From contig JAJEBQ010000043.1 of NCBI GenBank assembly GCA_022822495.1, positions 96,957-160,956 of the forward strand: a DNA stretch of 64,000 nucleotides, in the 5' to 3' direction. Below, piece by piece: positions 55,623 through 64,000 of the stretch. The stretch comes from Paracoccaceae bacterium. Lineage in GTDB: Bacteria > Pseudomonadota > Alphaproteobacteria > Rhodobacterales > Rhodobacteraceae. Below the pieces are notes generated by a model. The model was given only the letters and a program-made list of their open reading frames with translations, was not told the origin of the DNA and made no database searches. Numbering within the stretch: position 1 is the stretch's first letter; each line of letters opens with the position of its first letter. A program made the translations under genes and the position numbers.

Positions 55623-56669
55623 ATGAAAATACTGCATCGAGTAGCTAATATGTTTTCCCATGACTTGGCAATAGACCTGGGGACCGCAAATACTCTGGTT
55701 CATGTCAAGGGTGAAGGCATTGTGGTCGATGAACCCTCTGTTGTTGCCTATAATTTGGTTGACGGACGACGTAAAGTCCTTGCTGTTGGTAATGAAGCCA
55801 AATTAATGCAAGGTCGAACCCCCAAATCAATCGAAGTTATCCGCCCATTGAGAAATGGAGTAATTGCTGATTTCCAGGTGGCTGAAGAGATGATTAAATA
55901 TTTCATACGCAAGGTCCACCACAGGAAAACCTTTGCCAAACCAAGGATATTGGTTTGTGTGCCCCATGGTGCCACAGCTGTTGAAAAAAGAGCCATTCGA
56001 CAATCTGTACTGTCCGCAGGGGCAAGGTCCGCCGGGCTTATACCGGAACCCATTGCCGCTGCTCTTGGCGTTGGCATAAACTACAATACACCAAATGGAG
56101 CCATGATTGTGGATATTGGGGGTGGTACAACTGAAGTTGCCGTGCTTTCACTAGGGGATATCGTTTATGCCAACTCAATCAGGATTGGTGGCGATGCTAT
56201 GGATGACGCCCTGGTTGGTTATGTGCTTGAAAATTGCAACATCCACATTGGTTATTCGACAGCAGAAAAAATTAAAAAAACCATAGGAACTGCCAAGACA
56301 CCCAATGATGGTGAAGGTGAAACGGCAAAATTCTATGGCCGAACCAACGAGGGCGGTCACCCACACGAAATTCAAATCAGTCAAAGAATGGTGGCCGAAG
56401 CATTGCGTAATCCAATTGAGCAAATCAGAAGAGCTGTAGCCGTTGCCCTCCAGATGACACCACCGGATCTTTCAAGCGATCTGATTGAAGCAGGTATGAT
56501 CATGACGGGTGGTGGTGCCATGCTTGCTGATTTTGATAAAGTCCTTCGAGATCGTACCCATTTGGCGGTAACCGTTGCCGAAGAACCCTTGAAATGTGTC
56601 GCTTTGGGGACTGGTATCGCCTTGAACAAGGAACAATCACTGAGACCATTGATTGATTACCATAGCTAG
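55623..56669 (+). CDS. mreB: Rod-shape determining protein MreB
   Basis: MreB is the bacterial actin that forms membrane-bound filaments guiding lateral cell-wall synthesis. The 348 residues include the nucleotide-binding motifs AIDLGTANTLVHVKGEGIV, the second phosphate loop MIVDIGGGTTEVAVLSLGDIV, and MTGGGAMLADFDKVL near the adenosine site. The N-terminal MKILHRVANMFSHD may bind membrane. It is the first gene of mreB-mreC-mreD-mrdA-rodA and lies 123 bases after leuA. Confidence 0.98.
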   Translation: MKILHRVANMFSHDLAIDLGTANTLVHVKGEGIVVDEPSVVAYNLVDGRRKVLAVGNEAKLMQGRTPKSIEVIRPLRNGVIADFQVAEEMIKYFIRKVHHRKTFAKPRILVCVPHGATAVEKRAIRQSVLSAGARSAGLIPEPIAAALGVGINYNTPNGAMIVDIGGGTTEVAVLSLGDIVYANSIRIGGDAMDDALVGYVLENCNIHIGYSTAEKIKKTIGTAKTPNDGEGETAKFYGRTNEGGHPHEIQISQRMVAEALRNPIEQIRRAVAVALQMTPPDLSSDLIEAGMIMTGGGAMLADFDKVLRDRTHLAVTVAEEPLKCVALGTGIALNKEQSLRPLIDYHS

Positions 56670-56686
56670 CGCTTAAGGCAGTAAAG

Positions 56687-57577
56687 TTGTATTCAGAGGA
56701 TAACAACCAGCATTCAACTGAAATTTATAAAGGGTCAGTAAAGAGATTATTGTTTCTGATTACCCTTATTGCCTTGTTTTGTATTTTTCTTTTATGGCGA
56801 CTCGAAGGTTCTCGAGTTGAGAATTTAAGATCTTCGCTTGTCAATCTGTTTATACCTGCCATAGAATTAGGATTAAAGCCATTTCACCACATGCAAGATA
56901 CTCTTGAGATTCTTTTGAAGGCGACTCAAAACCAGGATACTTCTGAAACTGTTTTACAGCTTAGGACTGATTTGAAGCAATGGCAAAATTATGCCTATAA
57001 CCTGGAAGAGGAGAATGCCAAATTAAAAAAATTGGTAAATTTTTCTGAATCTTCTTCTTATCAAACCATTTCCGCTTCCCTACTCGCTGACACCTCTTCT
57101 CCTTTCAGGCATTCGTATCTAATAAATTCCGGTAGTGAACGAGGTGTCCAAAACGGATACCCTGCGACAGACGGTCTGGGTCTGGTGGGCAGAATAACAA
57201 ATACAGCACGAAAAACGGCACGGCTGATACTCTTGACAGACGCATCTAGTCGCGTACCAATAAAAATTTTACCTTCAGGCAAAAAGGGCTTGGTGGTTGG
57301 TAACAACACACAAAACCCAAAAATTGAATTACTGGGTAATATTAGCGGTATTAATCCCGGTGACAGAGTATTAACGACGGGAGAAGGAGGAATTTTCCCT
57401 CCTGATTTGCCTGTCGGAACAGTATCGGAGGGTCCTGATGGCACCATTGAGTTAATATTGGCAGCCGAAAATAGTAGTCTAAAGATGATAAGCGTTATAA
57501 AGTATGAGCCAGTGACATTAAATGAGGTCGAAGTGAACATTCTTCAAAGCCCATCCGACCTAGCAGAAGAAAACTGA
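56687..57577 (+). CDS. mreC: Rod-shape determining protein MreC
   Basis: MreC is a bitopic protein linking MreB filaments to PBP2 and RodA. The 296 residues show a short cytoplasmic part, a TM segment (about residues 20-38), a coiled coil (around LRTDLKQWQNYAYNLEEENAKLKKL) and beta domains with NGYPATDGLGLVGRI, ILLTDASSRVPIKI and GDRVLTTGEGGIFPPDLPVG, as in the family. The start is TTG at 56687, 17 bases after mreB. Confidence 0.95.
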   Translation: MYSEDNNQHSTEIYKGSVKRLLFLITLIALFCIFLLWRLEGSRVENLRSSLVNLFIPAIELGLKPFHHMQDTLEILLKATQNQDTSETVLQLRTDLKQWQNYAYNLEEENAKLKKLVNFSESSSYQTISASLLADTSSPFRHSYLINSGSERGVQNGYPATDGLGLVGRITNTARKTARLILLTDASSRVPIKILPSGKKGLVVGNNTQNPKIELLGNISGINPGDRVLTTGEGGIFPPDLPVGTVSEGPDGTIELILAAENSSLKMISVIKYEPVTLNEVEVNILQSPSDLAEEN

Positions 57578-57585
57578 TCAGGACG

Positions 57586-58110
57586 ATGCAACCCGCTTTT
57601 ATTGTTTGGTTTTACAGGACGCTTTTCCTTAGCCTCAGTATTTTGATTCTGATCACCAACCTAATCCCTTTTGAAGTTGGACCTTCTGTTCTCACCTATC
57701 CGGATTTATTATATTGTTTGGCAACCAGTTGGATCTTTCGCCGGCCCAACTATGTCCCTGGGGCCATGATTGTCGTCGTTTTTCTGCTTCAGGATATTCT
57801 AATGGGGTTGCCTGTAGGGTTAGGGGCTGCACTGATGTTGGGGATAATTGAGTATTTGAAAAGCAGAATCGAACTGATAAGATATCAATCTTTCTTCATT
57901 GAATGGAGCATGGTTGCCTTGTGTTATTTTATTTTCATACTTGCGTATCAACTCATTCTGACCATTTCCTTTTCTCAGCCTGCTCCAACTGTAACTTTGA
58001 TTTTCTTATTTCTGGAAACGGTCCTGCTTTATCCAATAATTGTGTTTTTATCTTCAGTAGTGCTGAAGGTAAAAAGTCCAGAATTCCCCTTAATTGAAGT
58101 GATAAAATAA
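57586..58110 (+). CDS. mreD: Rod-shape determining protein MreD
   Basis: This 174-residue, very hydrophobic protein has five or so membrane segments and a middle stretch DILMGLPVGLGAALMLGIIEYLKSR typical of MreD. It acts with MreC and PBP2 in cell elongation. Sequence conservation in the family is low, and its place between mreC (8 bases upstream) and the PBP2 gene (3 bases downstream) supports the call. Confidence 0.92.
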   Translation: MQPAFIVWFYRTLFLSLSILILITNLIPFEVGPSVLTYPDLLYCLATSWIFRRPNYVPGAMIVVVFLLQDILMGLPVGLGAALMLGIIEYLKSRIELIRYQSFFIEWSMVALCYFIFILAYQLILTISFSQPAPTVTLIFLFLETVLLYPIIVFLSSVVLKVKSPEFPLIEVIK

Positions 58111-58113
58111 ATC

Positions 58114-60057
58114 ATGTTCGGCCTGGACACACCAAAATTATTGGGAAAACGACGGCTCACACGCCGCGTTTTTCTCTTGGGTGGCATACAACTGGCTCTC
58201 GGGTCTGTTATCGGGTATCGGCTGGTACAACTTCAGGCAGTCAATACGGAAGATTTTCAACAGTTGGCCGAAAACAACCGGATTGGTTTTAGTCTTATAC
58301 CCCCGGAAAGGGGCTTGATCGCAGATAGAAATGGCATTCTTCTTGCCCAGAACGAAAAAGAATATTGGGTTACCTTTGTTCCTGAAGAAACTCTCAACAA
58401 ACGAGAGACTTTAGAAAAGGTAGCACAATTGATTTATCTGCCTGAGGAAGACATTAATGAGATCATGTATCGAATAGATCATCAACCCTCTTTCATTCCA
58501 ATCCTAGTCAAGGATAAGGTAACCTGGGAACAAATCACCGCACTTTCGGTCAATGGCCCGGCCTTACCTGGAATCTATGCCGGTTTTGGTTCAGTAAGGT
58601 TTTATCCCCAAGGCCATTCACTAAGCCATTTGCTAGGTTATGTTGGTACCCCCTCGACAATTGAAATTGAAGAAAACAGGGGGTTTGAATCCCTGCTTAA
58701 CCATCCCAATTTCAAAATAGGCAAGATCGGGGTTGAAAAATCCTTCGAAATGGATTTACGCGGAACACCTGGAAGTAGAAAATTCGAAATCAATTCCACT
58801 GGCCGGAAAATCAAGGAGTTGGAAAGCAATAAGCCAGTACAAGGAAAAAACATCCAATTGACACTTGATGCCAAACTGCAAGATTACACACAACTTGTAT
58901 TTGGAGACGAAGTTGCGTCAGCATTTTTAATGGACATGGAACAAGGTGATGTTCTCGTAGCAGCTTCAAAACCAACCTTTGATCCAAATTTATTTGCCGT
59001 AGGTATAACTTCCAAGGATTATCGGGAATACCTTGAAAATCCTTATGCACCCTTCTTCAATCGACCTTTGGCAGGTCAATATGCCCCTGGCTCAACCTTC
59101 AAGATGATAACACTCCTGGCAGCCTTGGAAAGCGGCCTGATTGATGAAAATTTTACTTTCTATTGCAATGGAGCCCATGAAGTGGGCGATCATACATTTA
59201 ATTGCTGGAATTCTCATGGCCATGGAACAGTAGGTATCAAGAAATCCCTGAAAGAATCTTGTGATGTATTCTATTACCGTTTGGCCGAAATAATAGGTAT
59301 AAAAAGAATTGCTCAAATGGCCAGGAGATTCGGCTTTGGAATAAAACCTGATATCCCGATACCGGATGTAACAACTGGCTTGATGCCCGATAGTGAATGG
59401 AAAAAAAACAATTTGGAGCAGAATTGGGTCATCGGTGATACGCTGAATTCAGCAATAGGTCAGGGCTTTATACTGGCCTCAACAGCCCAGTTAGGCATAA
59501 TGCTTGCCCGAATGATAACCAACAAACTGGTTGTTCCAAGGCTGGTGAAATCTATTGATGGCAGAGAACAGCCCGTAAGAGAGTGGTCCACCTTGGGTAT
59601 ATCTAAGAAAAATTTGGACCTGGTATTGGAAGGGATGGAAGCGGCTTTAAATGAACAGAAGGGAACAGCATTTGAGTCCAGAACAATTGATGAAAATTTC
59701 ATTATTGCTGGGAAAACCGGGACAAGTCAGGTTAGAAGAATCTCAACCCAAGAACGAGAAGAAGGAGTTAAGAAAAATTTTGAGTTGCCCTGGGACCAGC
59801 GAGATCATTCAATTTTTTGTTGCTATGGCCCCATTGATAAGCCCAAATATGTCGCATCCGTGATCGTTGAACATGGTGGATCCGGTTCAAAGGTCGCTGC
59901 GCCCATAGGCCGAGAAATTCTGATGCGAGCTTTTTATAACCGCTTGCCTCCTTTACGGGCATATCCAGAAGAAGTACGATCAAAAGTCATTGAGATGCGG
60001 CTGAACTTTGGAATAAATCCAGCCCCCCCTAAGAATAAAGAAAAAACACGCGCATGA
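58114..60057 (+). CDS. mrdA: Penicillin-binding protein 2
   Basis: PBP2 is the transpeptidase of the elongasome, cross-linking new lateral wall peptidoglycan. The 647 residues begin with a short cytoplasmic part and TM (about residues 20-42), then a dimerisation domain with FSLIPPERGLIADRNGILLAQN. The transpeptidase domain has the nucleophile in YAPGSTFKM (Ser327, Lys330), SCD as the second motif and GKTGTSQV as the third. It is translated just after mreD, and its stop overlaps the rodA ATG (ATGA). Confidence 0.97.
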   Translation: MFGLDTPKLLGKRRLTRRVFLLGGIQLALGSVIGYRLVQLQAVNTEDFQQLAENNRIGFSLIPPERGLIADRNGILLAQNEKEYWVTFVPEETLNKRETLEKVAQLIYLPEEDINEIMYRIDHQPSFIPILVKDKVTWEQITALSVNGPALPGIYAGFGSVRFYPQGHSLSHLLGYVGTPSTIEIEENRGFESLLNHPNFKIGKIGVEKSFEMDLRGTPGSRKFEINSTGRKIKELESNKPVQGKNIQLTLDAKLQDYTQLVFGDEVASAFLMDMEQGDVLVAASKPTFDPNLFAVGITSKDYREYLENPYAPFFNRPLAGQYAPGSTFKMITLLAALESGLIDENFTFYCNGAHEVGDHTFNCWNSHGHGTVGIKKSLKESCDVFYYRLAEIIGIKRIAQMARRFGFGIKPDIPIPDVTTGLMPDSEWKKNNLEQNWVIGDTLNSAIGQGFILASTAQLGIMLARMITNKLVVPRLVKSIDGREQPVREWSTLGISKKNLDLVLEGMEAALNEQKGTAFESRTIDENFIIAGKTGTSQVRRISTQEREEGVKKNFELPWDQRDHSIFCCYGPIDKPKYVASVIVEHGGSGSKVAAPIGREILMRAFYNRLPPLRAYPEEVRSKVIEMRLNFGINPAPPKNKEKTRA

Positions 60058-61199
60058 ACTACATTCCTCTGGAAGAAGATCCAAAATTAACTCTCTTGGG
60101 CAAGTTCATCCGCATTAATTGGATACTTGTGTTTTTGATTATCGTTCTGTCTCTGATCGGGTTCATTAATTTGTATTCGGTTGGAGGAGGTTCCTTCTAC
60201 CCATGGGTTATACCCCAGTTACAGAAGTTTTCCTTTGGTCTGGTCATCATGGTTGGAATTGCCCTGATACCCATCACATTCTGGCGTGCGAGTGCCTATC
60301 AAATTTATTTCTTTGGTTTGATTCTACTGATTTTGGTAGAGATTATTGGTGTCCGGTTGATGGGTGCTCAAAGATGGCTTGATTTGGGCTTTATCCAAAT
60401 CCAACCTTCTGAAATCATGAAAGTCGTCATGGTTATGGCTTTGGCCAATTATTATAGCCAAATTGACCCTGGTAAAGTTTCCAGGCTTCATTATCTTATT
60501 TTTCCCCTGGTATTAATCATACTGCCCGTGAGTTTGGTATTTCTGCAACCTGATCTGGGGACAGCAATTTTATTGCTGGTGGGAGGTGGCATTGTCCTTT
60601 TTGTGAGTGGTGTTAGTTTCTTTTACTTTATGGGTGTTTTCTTTCTATTTGTCGGAACACTCACCGCTGTGATGATGAGTCGGGATACCACTTGGCAACT
60701 CTTGCAGGATTACCAGTTCCGACGGATAGATACGTTTCTGGATCCCAATTCTGATCCTCTGGGTAACGGCTATCAAATCATCCAATCAAAAATTGCGATA
60801 GGATCAGGAGGATTAACAGGTAAGGGGTTTTTAAACGGAACACAAACACAGTTAAATTTTTTCCCCGAAAAACACACTGATTTTATATTTCCTGTCTTGG
60901 CAGAAGAATTTGGCCTTTTTTGGAGCCTGATCATTCTTATTATGTTCTTGGGGTTTGTGATTGTCTGCCTTTACGAAGCTGTCAAGATTGAAGATCGCTT
61001 TTCGTCATTGCTGATTACTGGATTGGCAGGAACCTTCTTCTTGTATTTCACCGTTAACCTGGCCATGGTAACCGGCTTATTCCCTGTTGTGGGCATACCA
61101 TTACCCCTGATCTCCTATGGTGGCTCAGCCCTTCTCAGCTTGATGATTTCCTTTGGTTTTATTCAAAGTGCGATTATCCATGATGTAAAGGAACAATAA
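60054..61199 (+). CDS. rodA: Peptidoglycan polymerase RodA
   Basis: RodA is a SEDS-family glycosyltransferase that polymerises lipid II with PBP2. The 381 residues form about ten membrane segments with the SEDS signatures LMGAQRWLDLGFIQIQPSEIMK, GYQIIQSKIAIGSGGLTGKGFLNGTQTQLNFFPEKHTDFIF and GLFPVVGIPLPLISYGGSALL. It starts inside the mrdA stop (ATGA overlap). The next gene follows 1 base later. Confidence 0.97.
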   Translation: MNYIPLEEDPKLTLLGKFIRINWILVFLIIVLSLIGFINLYSVGGGSFYPWVIPQLQKFSFGLVIMVGIALIPITFWRASAYQIYFFGLILLILVEIIGVRLMGAQRWLDLGFIQIQPSEIMKVVMVMALANYYSQIDPGKVSRLHYLIFPLVLIILPVSLVFLQPDLGTAILLLVGGGIVLFVSGVSFFYFMGVFFLFVGTLTAVMMSRDTTWQLLQDYQFRRIDTFLDPNSDPLGNGYQIIQSKIAIGSGGLTGKGFLNGTQTQLNFFPEKHTDFIFPVLAEEFGLFWSLIILIMFLGFVIVCLYEAVKIEDRFSSLLITGLAGTFFLYFTVNLAMVTGLFPVVGIPLPLISYGGSALLSLMISFGFIQSAIIHDVKEQ

Positions 61200-61200
61200 T

Positions 61201-62139
61201 GTGACAACAAATATTCTGTTTTCCGCTGCTGAAAGGCACCATCCTGTTTGGCTACCCGCTCTGCACAATACCTTTTCCGAATTTGGTTTGGATTTCAACC
61301 TGTTGATTGAAACCAATAGGCCGAATGACATCCATTATCTGCTTCACTCACCAGATGGACCAATCAATGATTTCACTCCATTTGCCAACTTAAAGGCAAT
61401 CATGACACTTTGGGCAGGTGTGGAAGACATAATTGCAAACCCAACTATTTCTTGTCCGTTAGTACGGATGAATGACCCTGGAATGGTGGAAGGAATGTCA
61501 GAATGGGTAACAGGTCAAGTCCTCAGGCATCACCTCGGTATGGATAGACATATCATGAACAATACAGGTGCGTGGTTGAAGGAAACAAGTCCTCCCCTGG
61601 CCCGTTCAAGAGTGGTGGGATTTCTGGGTCTGGGGGTTTTGGGCCTGGCTTGCTTGAAGGCCGTTCAATCGCTGAAATTTCAGGTTATTGGATGGAGCAG
61701 AACACCAAAAGAGATACCAGGTGTCAAGACTTTTCATGGCAAGGATGGCCTGACCCGTGTCCTGGCCACCTCGGATATAGTTGCCATAATCCTGCCCTTA
61801 ACCAAAGAAACTGCTGATTTGATTAACCGTGATACCTTGCAATCAGTCAAGCGGGGTGCTGTCTTGATTAATTCTGGGCGGGGTGGTCTAATCAAGGAAG
61901 AGGATCTTTTGGAAGCCCTTGATTGCGGACTTCTCAGCCATGCAACTCTGGATGTTTTCAAGATTGAACCGTTACCTGTGGATCACCCATTTTGGCAACA
62001 TGAGCAGGTTTCGATTTGGCCTCATATTTCATCAGAAAGCCGTCCTCAAACTGCTTCCATTTCCATTGCCAGAAATATAGTCAAAAATCAAAAGGGCGAA
62101 CAGTTGGATAATTTGGTTGACATAACAAGAGGTTATTAG
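61201..62139 (+). CDS. D-2-hydroxyacid dehydrogenase, glyoxylate/hydroxypyruvate reductase A-like
   Basis: This 312-residue enzyme reduces a 2-keto acid, probably glyoxylate or hydroxypyruvate, with NAD(P)H. The Rossmann motif is VVGFLGLGVLGLACLKAVQSL, followed by VIGWSRTPK, whose Arg suits NADPH. Catalytic residues are the Arg in LINSGRGGLI, the Glu in VFKIEPLPVDHPFW and the His in WPHISSES. The WSRTPKEIPGVKTFHG type resembles GhrA. GTG start at 61201, one base after rodA, so it is read as the last gene of the rod-shape run, though functionally unrelated. Confidence 0.9.
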   Translation: MTTNILFSAAERHHPVWLPALHNTFSEFGLDFNLLIETNRPNDIHYLLHSPDGPINDFTPFANLKAIMTLWAGVEDIIANPTISCPLVRMNDPGMVEGMSEWVTGQVLRHHLGMDRHIMNNTGAWLKETSPPLARSRVVGFLGLGVLGLACLKAVQSLKFQVIGWSRTPKEIPGVKTFHGKDGLTRVLATSDIVAIILPLTKETADLINRDTLQSVKRGAVLINSGRGGLIKEEDLLEALDCGLLSHATLDVFKIEPLPVDHPFWQHEQVSIWPHISSESRPQTASISIARNIVKNQKGEQLDNLVDITRGY

Positions 62140-62201
62140 TTCTCATTCTGAGCAAGATATCTGATAATTCTTGGATCAGTCCGAATATCCCGCATACTTA
62201 T

Positions 62202-62288
62202 GGCACCTCTATTAATTAATTGAGACCTATTTTTTTTATACAACACCCATCAATTCCTAGCATTTTTGTTTGTGTTGCGATTCACTTG
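62202..62288 (+). repeat. Dispersed repeat copy B (solo IS5-like left end)
   Basis: From GGCACCTCTATT at 62202 to about 62288 the sequence repeats, with roughly 80 percent identity by eye, the 85 bases in front of the broken IS5-like transposase at 44555-44640. Shared parts include the GGCACCTCTATT start, the T7-8 run with ATA, and TTTTTGTTTGTGTTG-GATTCA. No transposase follows. It is a stranded element end or a miniature element. Confidence 0.65.
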
Positions 62289-62348
62289 AACAAGACAGAA
62301 AAAATACCGAATTGATTTGCCATATAAAGAAATCTATATTATCCTGTT

Positions 62349-62612
62349 ATGACTAAAGAGACTGGCAATCGAGAAATGGAACACAGAATTGACCTTCTGG
62401 AAAAGGATTACAAAATCATGGAAGTGAATATTGATGCAACCCTGAATGCCATGCGGGCTGATCAAAATGCCATGCGGGCCGACCAAAATGCCATGCGGAC
62501 GGATATTGAACGAAACAATTCAGAAGCGGCCAAGCGGGAAACAAGATTGATTCTGGTTATTCTGGGAGCGGTTGGTGTCGGTGTTGCAATTCTGAGTTTT
62601 GTTCTGAATTGA
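62349..62612 (+). CDS. Small coiled-coil protein with C-terminal membrane anchor
   Basis: This 87-residue protein has a charged helical N-terminal half (HRIDLLEKDYKIMEVNIDATL), then three tandem copies of a seven-residue unit NAMRADQ (the last as NAMRTD), encoded by near-identical 21-base repeats from 62445 to about 62504. The C-terminal segment RLILVILGAVGVGVAILSFVL spans the membrane, and almost nothing follows it. It is a tail-anchored coiled coil of unknown role. It echoes the cassette protein at 43282, which has the opposite order (membrane segment first). The ATG at 62349 lacks a strong ribosome-binding site. Confidence 0.65.
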   Translation: MTKETGNREMEHRIDLLEKDYKIMEVNIDATLNAMRADQNAMRADQNAMRTDIERNNSEAAKRETRLILVILGAVGVGVAILSFVLN

Positions 62613-63115
62613 ACTTTTCTGCCCTGAAAACCGCCAAAGCCGGATTTACCTCTCTCTCATTTTCGATTTAACGCTCATCCTCACCCCTTGAGGTATCTGA
62701 ACATCTCTGGAAGCGGTGTCTTTCTGTTTTCAATGACTGCAGAGTAGAGATAGCAATACACTAGGAAAAAGCTATACAGGACAGATGCCTGTCACTTGAT
62801 TGAAGCAAAAGGATTGGACATGATCATGCACCCTCATCTTGCCAGAATTCGCCTGAATGTCAGGGCTCCAATTTTAGTACCACTCATTGTCCTGATGGTA
62901 TGGCCTTACCCCGCTTTATCTGACCGGCCTAGATGGCACGTGCAGCATGTGTACCAGCAGTCATTACAATCCGAAGGTACACAACCTTCTTTTACAATAC
63001 CAGTAATCATGAGGAAAGAAGGACGGGGAATCAACAAATTGATTTGCCAGATAAGGAAATTCATATGTCATAACTACCGATAATACGTAGCGGACCAGCT
63101 GTTGAAAGGAAAACA
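62613..63115. other. Region with a possible small exported protein and a 30-base repeat
   Basis: A plus-strand frame (TTG 62796 or ATG 62820 to 63083) encodes a hydrophobic signal-like stretch (APILVPLIVLMVWPYPALSD) and a polar tail. It may be a small secreted protein, but support is weak. At 63037-63066 lies AATTGATTTGCCAGATAAGG followed by AAATTCATAT, which closely repeats 62310-62339 (AATTGATTTGCCATATAAAG followed by AAATCTATAT). Both copies lie shortly upstream of small genes. Confidence 0.35.
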
Positions 63116-63329
63116 ATGAAAGATATAAGAAAGCACCGAAGATATCATTAACAGGATTAAGAACGAATCTGATTGTGGTGAAGAAGCTACCGAGAAAATC
63201 CAGAATTGGATTAAAGAAATTGATCCCGAAACCCGGGTTGCAATCCCTGATCAGTCTACCTGTGTATGTAAACTTAACAATAATGTTATGAAAATTGTTG
63301 TCACTGATTTTTGTTCCATATCCTATTGA
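63116..63329 (+). CDS. Small unknown protein, needs a +1 shift after its start
   Basis: A good GAAAGGA and ATG (63116) open a frame that stops after 11 codons. One base over, the frame from 63129 reads clean to TGA at 63327-63329: ESTEDIINRIKNESDCGEEA, then TEKIQNWIKEIDPETRVAIP and CVCKLNNNVMKIVVTDFCSI. That frame is closed by a TAA at 63126-63128 and has no start codon, so a one-base gain or a +1 frameshift between 63126 and about 63131 is needed (reading ATG AAA GAT ATA, skip one, GAA). The product would be about 70 residues. No family recognised. The situation mirrors the gene at 43018. Confidence 0.5.
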
Positions 63330-63418
63330 CCGAACTGAATAATGTTTCACAGGAAAAACGACAAAACAAAATTACAACCGGTACTTCAATCACACATTAT
63401 GGTTAATTGAGACAACGC

Positions 63419-64000
63419 ATGCGAATCTGGAATTTTGTTTCACAATATTCTATCTTACTCATTTCAGGGGCCTTGATTGCTCTCGTATGGGCAAATATTT
63501 CACCCCATTCTTATCATCACCTGGTTAACTTTGTCCTCCTTAAAGAGAGTTTCATCGGTTACATTCCTGAAGGTGCTGAATATCGAAAACTGACTGTCCA
63601 TTATTTCATCAATGATATCCTCATGGCCTTTTTCTTTGCCGTGGCCGGCAAGGAAGTCTGGGAGGCCATCGCTTTGAAAAACGGCTCCCTCAGGGGGAAA
63701 AAATCTCTAACACCCCTTTTTGCTGCTGCTGGTGGTATGATTGGTCCGATTGCTGTGTATCTTGGTCTGGCTGCCCTGCTGGGTTCTGAAACCTATTCAG
63801 CTGTTGCCAATGGTTGGGCCATTCCCACCGCTACCGATATTGCCTTCTCCTACCTCGTAGGAAGAGTGATTTTTGGTGCCGGTCATCCAGGCGTCCGCTT
63901 TTTACTGCTGTTGGCCATTGCCGATGATGCCTGTGGTTTACTGATACTCGCCATATTCTATCCCTCTGGCGAATTGGCCCCTGAATGGTTGTTGCTTTCA
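63419..64000 (+). CDS. nhaA: Na+/H+ antiporter NhaA, 5' part (runs off window)
   Basis: NhaA exports Na+ in exchange for protons across the inner membrane. The visible 194 residues are strongly hydrophobic, with a start RIWNFVSQYSILLISGALIALVWAN, the LTVHYFINDILMAFFFAVAGKEV helix, GWAIPTATDIAFSYLVGRVIFGAG, and the twin aspartates in LLLLAIADDACGLL that bind the ion. The frame is open at the end of the window. It begins ATGCGAATC at 63419. Family assignment is secure. Confidence 0.94.
   Translation, partial: MRIWNFVSQYSILLISGALIALVWANISPHSYHHLVNFVLLKESFIGYIPEGAEYRKLTVHYFINDILMAFFFAVAGKEVWEAIALKNGSLRGKKSLTPLFAAAGGMIGPIAVYLGLAALLGSETYSAVANGWAIPTATDIAFSYLVGRVIFGAGHPGVRFLLLLAIADDACGLLILAIFYPSGELAPEWLLLS

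Overview
The window is a stretch of Gram-negative, alphaproteobacterial-type chromosome. The clues are the leuA / mreB-mreC-mreD / PBP2 / rodA neighbourhood, a CBS-coaD-peptidylprolyl isomerase run, Entner-Doudoroff genes, valine degradation, a protocatechuate (beta-ketoadipate) cluster, and a short glutamyl-tRNA synthetase of the kind alphaproteobacteria often carry. Core genes look AT-leaning by eye. Several islands (about 5.8-6.3, 21.5-23.3, 44.7-45.7 and 46.7-47.0 kb) are visibly GC-richer and hold broken transposases or a broken surface-protein gene, so they look imported and decaying. No finer taxonomic placement is possible from the sequence alone.

Layout. 0-3.6 kb: 3'-part of tyrS, then a minus-strand run CBS protein, coaD, cyclophilin, DUF3179 protein. 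3.6-6.8 kb: a scrap island with two IS66-type transposase remnants around a DUF4143 AAA ATPase that has a repeated GCGGTGA motif in front of it. 6.8-16.2 kb: catabolic genes: valine degradation (mmsA, acyl-CoA dehydrogenase, 3-hydroxyisobutyryl-CoA hydrolase, mmsB), a PLP amino-acid decarboxylase, an SDR, and edd-eda. 16.5-21.4 kb: an RND efflux pair. 21.5-23.3 kb: a frameshifted, GC-rich cadherin/Ig-like outer-membrane-barrel gene with a G15 tract upstream. 24-25 kb: sterol-desaturase-family enzyme. 25.2-30.8 kb: pcaC-H-G-I-J-F-B, nearly the full route from protocatechuate to succinyl-CoA and acetyl-CoA, with pcaD missing. 31.2-33.8 kb: a TauABC/SsuABC-type importer. 34.7-38 kb: an unknown secreted protein, an FAD oxidoreductase and a shikimate/quinate dehydrogenase-like gene. 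38.2-42.6 kb: tRNA-Ala(CGC) and gcvT-gcvH-gcvP. 43-47.5 kb: an accessory island with a three-gene cassette (small protein, membrane/coiled-coil protein, PD-(D/E)XK-like protein), IS5-like and ISNCY-like remnants, a NYN-domain gene with a candidate small RNA, and an AbiEii-like toxin fragment. 47.5-51.1 kb: gltX, nadE and an unknown gene. 51.5-53.7 kb: a secreted protein of about 31 MORN repeats. 53.8-62.1 kb: a leucine-rich leader peptide with paired hairpins, leuA, then the rod-shape operon mreBCD-mrdA-rodA and a 2-hydroxyacid dehydrogenase. 62.2-63.4 kb: small genes and repeats. The window ends inside nhaA.

How it fits together. Valine carbon leaves through propionyl-CoA, sugar acids through KDPG to pyruvate, and aromatic acids through the pca genes. 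The importer and the shikimate/quinate-type dehydrogenase beside the pca cluster could supply it, but this is inference from position. The most unusual items are the NYN cassette with its putative promoter-hairpin-terminator RNA lying between two inward-facing ISNCY ends, the leuA leader, two small genes that need a +1 shift within their first codons, the motif array in front of the DUF4143 ATPase, and the G-tract before the surface-protein pseudogene.
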